From IMG/VR virus record IMGVR_UViG_3300042465_003266, positions 1 through 23,955 of that record: 23,955 nt of DNA; one strand, given 5' to 3'. This DNA comes from a virus. Positions 14,920-19,738 of the stretch are shown here, piece after piece (position 1 is the stretch's first letter; each line of letters starts with the position of its first letter). The translations under genes were made by a program, and so were the position numbers. The notes under the pieces were generated by a model. The model ran no database searches. It worked only from the letters and a program-made list of their open reading frames with translations, and had not been told where the DNA came from.

Positions 14920-15593
14920 TTGCCACCCCCGATTTTGCTGATGATTGCACCAAGGTCAGCAGGCTCCCACGCAGCCAGCTTGCCAGACCGATCCTTGGCA
15001 ACCCACAAACCGTCCGAGTCACACATAAGCGCCCGCTGGGTTGCCCCCTCTGCATCCTTCTCCACGCGCAGGGCAAGCACCTCATCGAAAAAATATGGCA
15101 GCGCTTGGCCGGTTTTGTTGCCCGGCATCGAGGGGCTGTACAGCATCCTGCCCATTTCGTCTTGGCTCTTTTCCAGCTTGGCGCTCATGTAGACGTGCTT
15201 GCCGGGCAGGTCGCGGAAGGCGCGGATGATGTCAGTCATCTGTTCCTGCATTGCGCCATACGCTTGCCGCGGGTCTTTGGATGCCTTCTTCTCGGTGTTC
15301 AGGCAGACCTCGGCAATCTCGCTGATTGAGTCCAGCGCCACCGACTCAAACTGCGCGGCCTCTGTGCTGCTGGTCAGCCAGCGGTAAGCCTCCTGCAAGG
15401 TCGCCATCGAGTTGACCTCGATGTAGGGCAAATCTGCATCCTGAATGGACAGAAGGCCGCCCTCGGCGCTCAGGACTACCGGCTTTGGCAAGGTGGGTAT
15501 CAGACTGGTCTTGCCAGCCCCGGCCTGTCCGTACACCAGCAGCTTGACGCCGTTGGCGGTCAGGCGGCCGCTACGTTTAAGGATCATGCTCAT
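14916..15593 (-). CDS. RecA-fold ATPase, Sak4-like (AAA_24)
   Basis: 225 residues with Walker A GQAGAGKTS (22-30) and a Walker B-like strand ending in LDS (FESVALDSISEI, Asp88). Further on there is a conserved segment HVYMSAKLEKSQDEMGRM and a late YFFDEVLALRV strand. This is the AAA_24 / Sak4-like family, whose members are single-RecA-domain phage proteins that promote single-strand annealing with a single-strand-binding partner. The following DUF669 gene and the Cas4-like nuclease complete such a set. The start ATG overlaps the preceding stop (ATGA); a second ATG two codons later is an alternative. Confidence 0.85.
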   Translation of the reverse strand: MSMILKRSGRLTANGVKLLVYGQAGAGKTSLIPTLPKPVVLSAEGGLLSIQDADLPYIEVNSMATLQEAYRWLTSSTEAAQFESVALDSISEIAEVCLNTEKKASKDPRQAYGAMQEQMTDIIRAFRDLPGKHVYMSAKLEKSQDEMGRMLYSPSMPGNKTGQALPYFFDEVLALRVEKDAEGATQRALMCDSDGLWVAKDRSGKLAAWEPADLGAIISKIGGGK

Positions 15594-15847
15594 GCTGCCA
15601 CCTCTTCTACTATGCAGGCAGAAAGGCGCTTTTTCTTGCCGACTTCGCGCTGGGAGATGCCAGCCGCGTTGAAGGTTTGGCGCTTTGCCCCGGTACGGCT
15701 CTGGTAGCCGTTAGGAGCCTCGCCATCAATTGTCAGCACCTTAACTACAACAGCCATGCCTTTACTTACCTGCTCAGCCTCTGCCGTTATTTCGACAGAC
15801 CGCCAGCCGGCAGGAACCATCACACTTGCTTGGTATTTAATGATCAT
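15590..15847 (-). CDS. 85-residue hypothetical protein
   Basis: ATG 15847 has AGGA 7 nt upstream and is favoured over the in-frame ATG at 15937, which lies inside a strong hairpin and lacks an SD. The product is beta-rich with a basic tail: MIIKYQASVMVPAGWRSVEI at the start, AVVVKVLTIDGEAPNGYQSR in the middle, then GKKKRLSACIVEEVAA. No motif was recognised. Its stop overlaps the start of the Sak4-like gene (ATGA), so it is probably translated together with the recombination genes. It could be a small accessory nucleic-acid-binding protein, but the sequence does not prove it. Confidence 0.6.
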   Translation of the reverse strand: MIIKYQASVMVPAGWRSVEITAEAEQVSKGMAVVVKVLTIDGEAPNGYQSRTGAKRQTFNAAGISQREVGKKKRLSACIVEEVAA

Positions 15848-15903
15848 TTGTAAGTCCTCGGTTGATACGCCTGTCGGGGAATCCGGTCGGCGTTTGGTCA
15901 GTG

Positions 15904-15946
15904 TAGACCCTGATGCCCACTCGTCAAGAATGGGCATGGAGGTCTA
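15904..15946 (-). promoter_or_regulatory. 43-nt RNA hairpin beginning at a stop codon
   Basis: Read on the minus strand, TAGACC pairs with GGTCTA (outer 6 bp). A symmetric 3x3 internal loop follows, then ATGCCCA pairs with TGGGCAT plus three more pairs (TTC with GAG, one of them G-U) around a 5-nt TTGAC loop. The first three bases are the TAG stop of the 75-residue gene. The hairpin buries the ATG at 15937 and ends 57 nt before the start at 15847. No T-run follows, so it is not a typical terminator; mRNA processing, stability or translation control are possible. Confidence 0.6.
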
Positions 15947-16171
15947 GTGCTTAGCCCCGTATACGCTAACTTGGCGGTTGCAAATGACAATCACCGATCC
16001 ATCATAAAATGTATAACTGGTCGTTTCGTTCTCCCAGTCCTGATGCACGTCTTGCGCGATTTCCTCGCAATCCTCAATAAGGATTTTCCAGTCGAAATCT
16101 CCAAAAGTTTCTACACCATTAGCTGGATTGATTGAAACGTAAAAGGCTTTGATTCTTGATGCAATGTTCAT
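15944..16171 (-). CDS. 75-residue hypothetical early protein
   Basis: ATG 16171 has GGGAG 8 nt upstream, in the same hairpin-plus-ribosome-binding-site arrangement found in front of the 78-residue gene at 16805. The protein is acidic with a mixed alpha/beta pattern (MNIASRIKAFYVSINPANGV, DFDWKILIEDCEEIAQDVHQ, then YDGSVIVICNRQVSVYG). No family was recognised. It is the second gene of the second duplicated regulatory unit. Its TAG stop is the first element of a strong hairpin. As an early phage protein of small size it could modify host functions, but nothing in the sequence indicates a target. Confidence 0.6.
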   Translation of the reverse strand: MNIASRIKAFYVSINPANGVETFGDFDWKILIEDCEEIAQDVHQDWENETTSYTFYDGSVIVICNRQVSVYGAKH

Positions 16172-16207
16172 AACTGCTACTCCCTGAGGGGCGCTTACGC
16201 GCCCTTC
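16172..16207 (-). repeat. Stop-straddling hairpin plus RBS, copy 1
   Basis: On the minus strand, GGGCGC and GCGCCC (16204-16199 and 16194-16189) enclose GTAA, whose TAA is the stop codon of the 101-residue gene. The downstream arm is followed by GGGAGTAGCAG and then the ATG at 16171. The same 19 bases AAGGGCGCGTAAGCGCCCC, and the same distance to the next ATG, occur at 16806-16841. Confidence 0.8.
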
Positions 16208-16500
16208 CTCGCGTGGATTTTTGAGCATTCTTCGGTCAGGATGCGCTCTTGCTCTTCCTGCGATACTGGCTCCCACTGGTCAATCTCGTGCTGCTCAATG
16301 GCGGCCATGCCTTGGTCTGTAACGCCGACAGTCTCGCCGTTCGTCCAAACCAGTCCGGCCTCAAGTGCCTTTGAAAACACGCCTTTGTCATGGTTGGTTT
16401 TTACCACTTCGCTGATCCAAATATGTCGACCACCAAAATCATAAAATTTTGATTCATCAATGATTGCTTGCATGAACTTGATTTGATTTTCGGTTGCCAT
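16195..16500 (-). CDS. 101-residue hypothetical early protein
   Basis: ATG 16500 follows the repeated leader, which supplies an AGAGG-type SD. The N-terminal helix (MATENQIKFMQAIIDESKFY) and central part (KGVFSKALEAGLVWTNGETV, then GVTDQGMAAIEQ) give a helix-helix-beta-wing pattern reminiscent of a winged-helix domain, with an acidic C-terminal tail. No family was recognised. It ends in lysine-glycine-alanine and a TAA stop inside a hairpin, exactly like the 164-residue gene of the first unit, although the two proteins are otherwise unrelated. It may be a DNA-binding or protein-binding early regulator; this is only a hint from the layout. Confidence 0.6.
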   Translation of the reverse strand: MATENQIKFMQAIIDESKFYDFGGRHIWISEVVKTNHDKGVFSKALEAGLVWTNGETVGVTDQGMAAIEQHEIDQWEPVSQEEQERILTEECSKIHARKGA

Positions 16501-16550
16501 GTCTCTTTACCTCTGGTTACTGCCGGTCGGGTGATTCCGTTTGGCATAGG
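16501..16550 (-). repeat. Repeated 5' leader, copy 1
   Basis: The 50 bases before the ATG at 16500 match the 49 bases before the ATG at 17323. Both begin CCTATGCCAA and share CGGAAT, ACCGGCA and TAACCAGAGGTA; by hand alignment 37 of the first 43 positions agree. Each contains the SD-like AGAGG close to the start codon. The downstream proteins are unrelated, so the repeat is regulatory rather than a gene duplication remnant. Confidence 0.8.
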
Positions 16551-16553
16551 AAT

Positions 16554-16582
16554 ATATTAACCGTAAGGTTAAAATCCTGCAA
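16554..16582 (-). promoter_or_regulatory. Putative early promoter before 101-residue gene, with operator-like palindrome
   Basis: On the minus strand, TTGCAG (16582-16577), a 17-nt spacer and TAATAT (16559-16554) resemble a sigma-70 promoter. TTGCAG lies 26 nt before CCTATGCC, exactly as in the second leader. The spacer and -10 overlap the perfect inverted repeat TTAACC-GTAA-GGTTAA (16557-16572), well placed to be an operator. The -35 lies inside the 3' end of the 78-residue gene. Confidence 0.5.
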
Positions 16583-16805
16583 GACCTTTTTTCTCGTAAT
16601 ACTGAAAATCTTTGAAGTAGCCTACCCATTGTTCAAGCGTCAGGTCGCTAACCTTATAGACGTAGACAGAGTTAGATCGGCCCCACTTGGGACTCATCCC
16701 GCCGATGGACTCGCCATCGAAGTAGAAATAGCCTTTACCCTTGATAAGCTCGGCCGTTGGGTCGAGCTTGCGGATGGCTTTGTTGACAGTGGCAATCTTG
16801 ATCAT
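16569..16805 (-). CDS. 78-residue conserved early phage protein
   Basis: ATG 16805 is preceded by GGGAGTAGCAG after the stop-straddling hairpin. The protein begins IKIATVNKAIRKLDPTAELI and continues with KGKGYFYFDGESIG, SVYVYKVSDLTLEQW and an aromatic C-terminus. This pattern (a helix, then G-x-G-Y-F-Y-F and S-V-Y-V-Y-x-x-x-D-L-T-L-E-Q-W) recurs in small phage and plasmid proteins of unknown function. The mixed alpha/beta layout with exposed aromatics suggests a compact binding domain. It is the second gene of the first duplicated regulatory unit. Its stop TAA overlaps the operator-like palindrome of the next promoter. Confidence 0.7.
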   Translation of the reverse strand: MIKIATVNKAIRKLDPTAELIKGKGYFYFDGESIGGMSPKWGRSNSVYVYKVSDLTLEQWVGYFKDFQYYEKKGLAGF

Positions 16806-16841
16806 TGCTGCTACTCCCGGTGGGGCGCTTACGCGCCCTTT
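16806..16841 (-). repeat. Stop-straddling hairpin plus RBS, copy 2
   Basis: GGGCGC and GCGCCC (16838-16833 and 16828-16823, minus strand) enclose GTAA with the TAA stop of the 164-residue gene. GGGAGTAGCAG and the ATG at 16805 follow at the same distance as in copy 1. The three bases between hairpin and RBS differ (ACC here, TCA there), while stem and RBS are identical. Confidence 0.8.
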
Positions 16842-17323
16842 ACGTTTACGAGTACCCGCTGGTGCAGGCGTTGGATAGTGTGGCCGCCAGCTACGATGGA
16901 CTGGATTTTTACGCGCATTGTGTCGTTGACGGTGAAAATTCCGTCAAATCCGTCTGTGCAGTAAACAACCTCGGCGCTGTTCACCGTCTCAACACCAGCC
17001 TTGGCAAGCTTGGCAGCAATGCTCTGGTTGCGCTTCTTTGCAGTGGCAGCCGCATTTTTGCGCATGAATGCTTCGACGTTGGAAATGCTGTTGCCATTGA
17101 AAACGCTGTACCAAGTCTTACCACCACAAATTGCCCAGAGTTTCTGATACTTGCCTCCCAACTCGCCTTTGGCGTTGAGGATTTTGTATTCCTCAGACTT
17201 TTTGAACTCGCGCAGTGCGTTTGCGCGGTCAAGAGCCCATGCAACGTCGCCCTCAGCGATCTGCCCATCCTGCTCTGCGAAGAAAGGGGCAAGTTCTTTG
17301 GCAATGGTTTCGATGGCGTTCAT
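16829..17323 (-). CDS. 164-residue conserved early phage protein
   Basis: First gene of the early minus-strand operon, with promoter and leader directly upstream. The N-terminal part is helical (AIETIAKELAPFFAEQDGQI, then EEYKILNAKGELGGKYQKLW). The C-terminal part (about residues 95-164) contains NQSIAAKLAKAGVETVNSAE, then YCTDGFDGIFTVND and QSIVAGGHTIQRLHQRVLV. The TDGFDGxF and IxAGGxxIQxxHxRVLV pattern recurs in early proteins of many phages, often close to replication genes; its biochemical role is unknown to me. It lies where a lambda-like phage would carry the repressor gene opposite cro, but has no HTH or peptidase motif, so it is not a CI homologue. It ends K-G-A within the repeated hairpin. 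Confidence 0.7.
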   Translation of the reverse strand: MNAIETIAKELAPFFAEQDGQIAEGDVAWALDRANALREFKKSEEYKILNAKGELGGKYQKLWAICGGKTWYSVFNGNSISNVEAFMRKNAAATAKKRNQSIAAKLAKAGVETVNSAEVVYCTDGFDGIFTVNDTMRVKIQSIVAGGHTIQRLHQRVLVNVKGA

Positions 17324-17372
17324 TGTCTGTACCTCTGGTTAGTGCCGGTTGGTCAATTCCGCTTGGCATAGG
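17324..17372 (-). repeat. Repeated 5' leader, copy 2
   Basis: Second copy of the leader described at 16501-16550, ending at the ATG of the 164-residue gene. Differences are concentrated in TTGA against TCAC (after CGGAA) and a few single bases; CCTATGCCAA, ACCGGCA and TAACCAGAGGTA are kept. Confidence 0.8.
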
Positions 17373-17375
17373 GAA

Positions 17376-17404
17376 ACTATACCTGCGGCCCTCCTGCACT
17401 GCAA
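17376..17404 (-). promoter_or_regulatory. Putative main early promoter (leftward)
   Basis: Minus strand: TTGCAG (17404-17399), 17-nt spacer, TATAGT (17381-17376; five of six match TATAAT). The same TTGCAG lies 26 nt before CCTATGCC in both leaders. Transcription would start about 45 nt before the 164-residue gene. The palindrome found in the other copy is absent, so the two promoters may be controlled differently. Confidence 0.55.
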
Positions 17405-17422
17405 GAAGTTTTAGCAAATTAT

Positions 17423-17438
17423 TTCACCTTGAAGTTAA
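17423..17438 (+). promoter_or_regulatory. Operator-like site before cro
   Basis: TTCACCTTGAAGTTAA agrees at 12 of 16 positions with TTAACCTTACGGTTAA (minus strand of 16572-16557), the palindrome in the second leftward promoter. It overlaps a possible rightward -35 (TTGAAG, 17429-17434), with a weak TAGCCT (17452-17457) 17 nt further. A shared binding site for Cro or an absent repressor is plausible. Confidence 0.4.
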
Positions 17439-17454
17439 ACCCTTTGTGGTCTAG

Positions 17455-17477
17455 CCTGTTGATTCAACCCCAACAGG
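17455..17477 (+). promoter_or_regulatory. Inverted repeat covering the cro ribosome binding site
   Basis: CCTGTTG (17455-17461) and CAACAGG (17471-17477) form a 7-bp stem with a 9-nt loop. The 3' arm contains the first bases of the SD AGGAGG (17475-17480). In RNA this would hide the SD; in DNA it is a 23-bp palindrome that a dimeric repressor could bind. Both readings are open. Confidence 0.5.
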
Positions 17478-17488
17478 AGGCAATCCGC

Positions 17489-17668
17489 GTGACAACCCAG
17501 GAAGCAATAGACCACTACGGCAGTATCAGGGCATTGGCTGATGCCCTCGATATGTGGCCTCAGGTTATCTATAGGTGGGGCGAGTACCCGCCAATGGCCC
17601 GGCAGTACGAGATACAGGTCAAAACAAAAAACAAACTCAAGGCCGAGAAACAAGATGCAAAAAGGTGA
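17489..17668 (+). CDS. cro: Cro-like repressor (P22 Cro / YdaS-type)
   Basis: A 59-residue protein from GTG 17489 with a perfect AGGAGG 8 nt upstream. In-frame ATG 17429 would add residues encoded by the control region and is unlikely. The HTH is TTQEAIDHYGSIRALADALD (2-21), turn MWPQ, recognition helix VIYRWGEYPP; the arrangement IDHYGS-x-x-A-x-A-D-A-L and W-x-x-x-x-P matches P22 Cro, which has ALGISDAAVSQWKEVIP at the same place. The C-terminus is basic (KTKNKLKAEKQDAKR). It is the first gene of the rightward operon, divergent from the early leftward operon, as cro is in lambdoid phages, and overlaps the primase gene by 14 nt. Confidence 0.85.
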   Translation: MTTQEAIDHYGSIRALADALDMWPQVIYRWGEYPPMARQYEIQVKTKNKLKAEKQDAKR

Positions 17669-19544
17669 AGCCGCTTTACTTTACGCTTCATGGGGCTGGC
17701 GGGTGCTGCCAGTCGTACCTAATGGCAAGCTGCCAGCGACACAGCACGGAGTGCATGACGCCACGATTAACCCCGAGGTCATTACCCGCTGGTGGGCAAC
17801 CAACCCAGACTACAACGTAGCCATAGCGGCCGGAGAAGGCTCCGGGATCGTGGTCTTTGACATAGACCCGCGGAACGGCGGGACTGAAAGCTGGGACGAA
17901 TGGACGGCTACCAACGGCAGGCCGCCAGACTGCGCCATGCAGCTAACCGCTGGAGGCGGCCAGCACTATCTGGCTCAATGGGACGAGTCTATCCGATCCT
18001 GCAAGCTTGGCGAGGGCATAGACCTGCTGTCCAATGGGCGCTACTTCGTGGCATACCCTTCGACCATCGAGGGCCGGCGCTATGAGTGGGAGGCCAGCTC
18101 TGACCCGATGGAAGGAGTCGGGCCGTTTGCCATCCCGATCCGATGGAAGATTGCCATTGATGCCAAAAAGCGCACACAGCGCGAGGCAAAAGGAGTGGCC
18201 AGTGGTGGGCTGATCCAGGGCAACCGGAATGATGGCCTGACCAGCCTGGCCGGTGCTATGCGGCATTTCGGGATGACCGAGGCAGAGATTCTGGCCGCTA
18301 TCAGCATCGCTAATGAAACCCGCTGCGAGATACCGCTACCGTCCAGCGAAATCCGGCAGATAGTGCATTCGGTGTGCCGGTATGAGCCAGACTCAGACGT
18401 GGCCGCCTCAATGGCCCTTGGCAGTCAGGCCGCGGAGGCCCTGCTGGCCGCAGCAGACGAGCCGAGCGAGGACTACTACCTGACACGCGCCACGTCGTTT
18501 CTGAGCCAGCCTGCGCCTTTGCAGTGGATCATCAAGGGATGGCTGCCGGCCAGCAGCACCACGATGGTATTTGGCGAGTCAGGCGTTGGAAAGACCTTCG
18601 TCAGCCTTGATATATCTTGTTCCATTGCTACGGGCTTATCTTGGAACAACAGAAAAACAACAAGCGGCACAGTAGTTTACCTTGCTGGAGAGGGTAATTA
18701 CGGCATCAGGCAACGGGTCGCCAGTTGGGCCTTATCGAATGGCGTGGACAACCTAGACAACCTGCTGATCAGCAATAAGGCGATTGACATGGACAGCCCA
18801 GGTGCGGCCGCTCAAATCCTAAAGGCTATCCGCACCCTGACAGACGGCACCGTCACGCTGGTTGTAATAGATACCCTCAACAATCACATGAGCGGGGATG
18901 AGAATTCGGCCCGCGACACTCGCGCTATGCTGAACGCCTGCAACATAGTGGCAACAGCCGTCAAAGCCTCGGTCATGCTGGTGCATCACGTTGGCCATCA
19001 GGCCGAGAAGGTCAGGGCGCGTGGATCATCAGCATGGAGAGCTGCCCTTGATACCAGCATCGCCGTCATGCGATCTAAGGACGATGACAAGCTGATAGAG
19101 GTTTCCTGCACAAAGATGAAGGACGGCCCCGATCCTGAGCCGATTTATGGCCGACTGTCGCCCGTTGACCTAGGCTGGGCAGATGAGGATGGCGAGGTCA
19201 TCTACGGGGCTGTTTTCGCTATTGAGGACGCTCCTGCTCCGGCTGAAAAGAAGGAATCCGAGTTCAGATCCGAGATCAGAAAGTTCAGCAACGCATGGTG
19301 GAAAGCAGGGGCAGAGGTCATGGTCGGAATGCCCTATGTGGCCCGAAATGACCTCATCAAATACTTGGTCGAGAACGAGGGAGTGAAGGAGGACACGGCC
19401 AAAATGTACGTCAAGGAGAGCAAGAAAGGACGCTTGGTATACAACCTGTTGACCGCTCAGATTATCACCGCACATGAGCGAGGCTGGATAGTTTCTGATC
19501 AGGCTACCGCCTCTCAACTGCTGATACAGAAGGGACAGGCATGA
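17655..19544 (+). CDS. Primase-polymerase / RecA-like helicase fusion replication protein
   Basis: Start ATG 17655, overlapping cro; 629 residues. Domain 1 (about 1-165) is a bifunctional primase-polymerase: WRVLPVVPNGK, an IVVFDIDPRNGG acidic motif (Asp69, Asp71), GGGQHYL (100-106), and GIDLLSNGRYFVAYPS (121-136). Domain 2 (about 185-245) is the helical primase C-terminal type, with QGNRNDGLTSLAGAMR and IRQIVHSV. Domain 3 (about 295-480) is a RecA-fold helicase: Walker A GESGVGKT (307-314), AGEGNYG with Glu346, Walker B VVIDTLNN (403-410), HHVGH (444-448). The C-terminus resembles a winged helix. Such fusions start phage DNA replication and unwind DNA. The phased GGGACA array directly follows. 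Confidence 0.9.
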   Translation: MQKGEAALLYASWGWRVLPVVPNGKLPATQHGVHDATINPEVITRWWATNPDYNVAIAAGEGSGIVVFDIDPRNGGTESWDEWTATNGRPPDCAMQLTAGGGQHYLAQWDESIRSCKLGEGIDLLSNGRYFVAYPSTIEGRRYEWEASSDPMEGVGPFAIPIRWKIAIDAKKRTQREAKGVASGGLIQGNRNDGLTSLAGAMRHFGMTEAEILAAISIANETRCEIPLPSSEIRQIVHSVCRYEPDSDVAASMALGSQAAEALLAAADEPSEDYYLTRATSFLSQPAPLQWIIKGWLPASSTTMVFGESGVGKTFVSLDISCSIATGLSWNNRKTTSGTVVYLAGEGNYGIRQRVASWALSNGVDNLDNLLISNKAIDMDSPGAAAQILKAIRTLTDGTVTLVVIDTLNNHMSGDENSARDTRAMLNACNIVATAVKASVMLVHHVGHQAEKVRARGSSAWRAALDTSIAVMRSKDDDKLIEVSCTKMKDGPDPEPIYGRLSPVDLGWADEDGEVIYGAVFAIEDAPAPAEKKESEFRSEIRKFSNAWWKAGAEVMVGMPYVARNDLIKYLVENEGVKEDTAKMYVKESKKGRLVYNLLTAQIITAHERGWIVSDQATASQLLIQKGQA

Positions 19545-19658
19545 GGGGGACAAAAGGGGACAGACAGGGACAAATAGGGACAAATGTCCCCACGGCAAAG
19601 GCGAGGCAGAGGGGGACAGACAGGGACAACACCCTTTAGGGGTGTCCCCACTTGTCCC
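19532..19658 (+). repeat. Iteron-like array of GGGACA / TGTCCC with 10-bp phasing
   Basis: GGGACA begins at 19532, 19547, 19557, 19567, 19577, 19613 and 19623, and its complement TGTCCC at 19585, 19643 and 19653. Neighbouring units inside each cluster are 10 bp apart, i.e. about one helical turn, so bound proteins would line up on one face. The array begins in the last codons of the primase-helicase and continues into non-coding sequence. A 6-bp hairpin (ACACCC/GGGTGT, 19629-19645) is nested in it. Such an array next to the replication gene suggests an initiator-binding origin. Confidence 0.75.
19541..19639 (+). CDS. Possible 32-residue peptide encoded inside the GGGACA array
   Basis: ATG 19541 overlaps the stop of the primase-helicase (ATGA), and a frame stays open for 32 codons to TAG 19637-19639. 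The product (MRGTKGDRQGQIGTNVPTAK and 12 more residues) is basic and repetitive because it is written by the DNA repeat. The open frame may be a by-product of the iterons; only the coupled start speaks for translation. Confidence 0.2.
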   Translation: MRGTKGDRQGQIGTNVPTAKARQRGTDRDNTL

Positions 19659-19677
19659 CCCCACGATGCGGCGAAAC

Positions 19678-19738
19678 TTGTACTACGCTTTTTTAACCAG
19701 AAAAAAGAAAGACCACATAAACTTTAAGGGAAATAGTA
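19678..19738 (+). other. AT-rich tract next to the repeat array (possible DNA-unwinding element)
   Basis: After the GC-rich repeats the sequence turns abruptly AT-rich. It contains the inverted repeat CTTTTTT-AACCAG-AAAAAAG (19688-19707), then GACCACATAAACTTTAAGGG, which supplies the SD of the next gene (AAGGG 19726-19730). An AT-rich stretch beside phased iterons is the standard make-up of a theta-type origin. Confidence 0.5.

Noticed and set aside
15837-15920. 27-codon leader peptide (GTG 15920) overlapping the 85-residue gene start
   Set aside because: There is no SD, the start lies inside the strong hairpin, and no sequence pattern supports translation; the overlap with the ATG at 15847 may be chance.
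17429-17488. N-terminal extension of Cro from ATG 17429
   Set aside because: It would be encoded by the control region and lacks an SD, while GTG 17489 has AGGAGG at the ideal distance and gives the family's usual length.
19532-19658. CRISPR array
   Set aside because: Units are 6-mers with 10-bp steps and mixed orientation; no 20-40-nt repeats or spacers of equal size are present.
19170-19664. 164-codon minus-strand frame ending under the primase-helicase
   Set aside because: Its N-terminal Leu/Ser/Pro/Cys-rich repeats are the complement of the GGGACA array, so it reflects DNA repeats rather than a protein.
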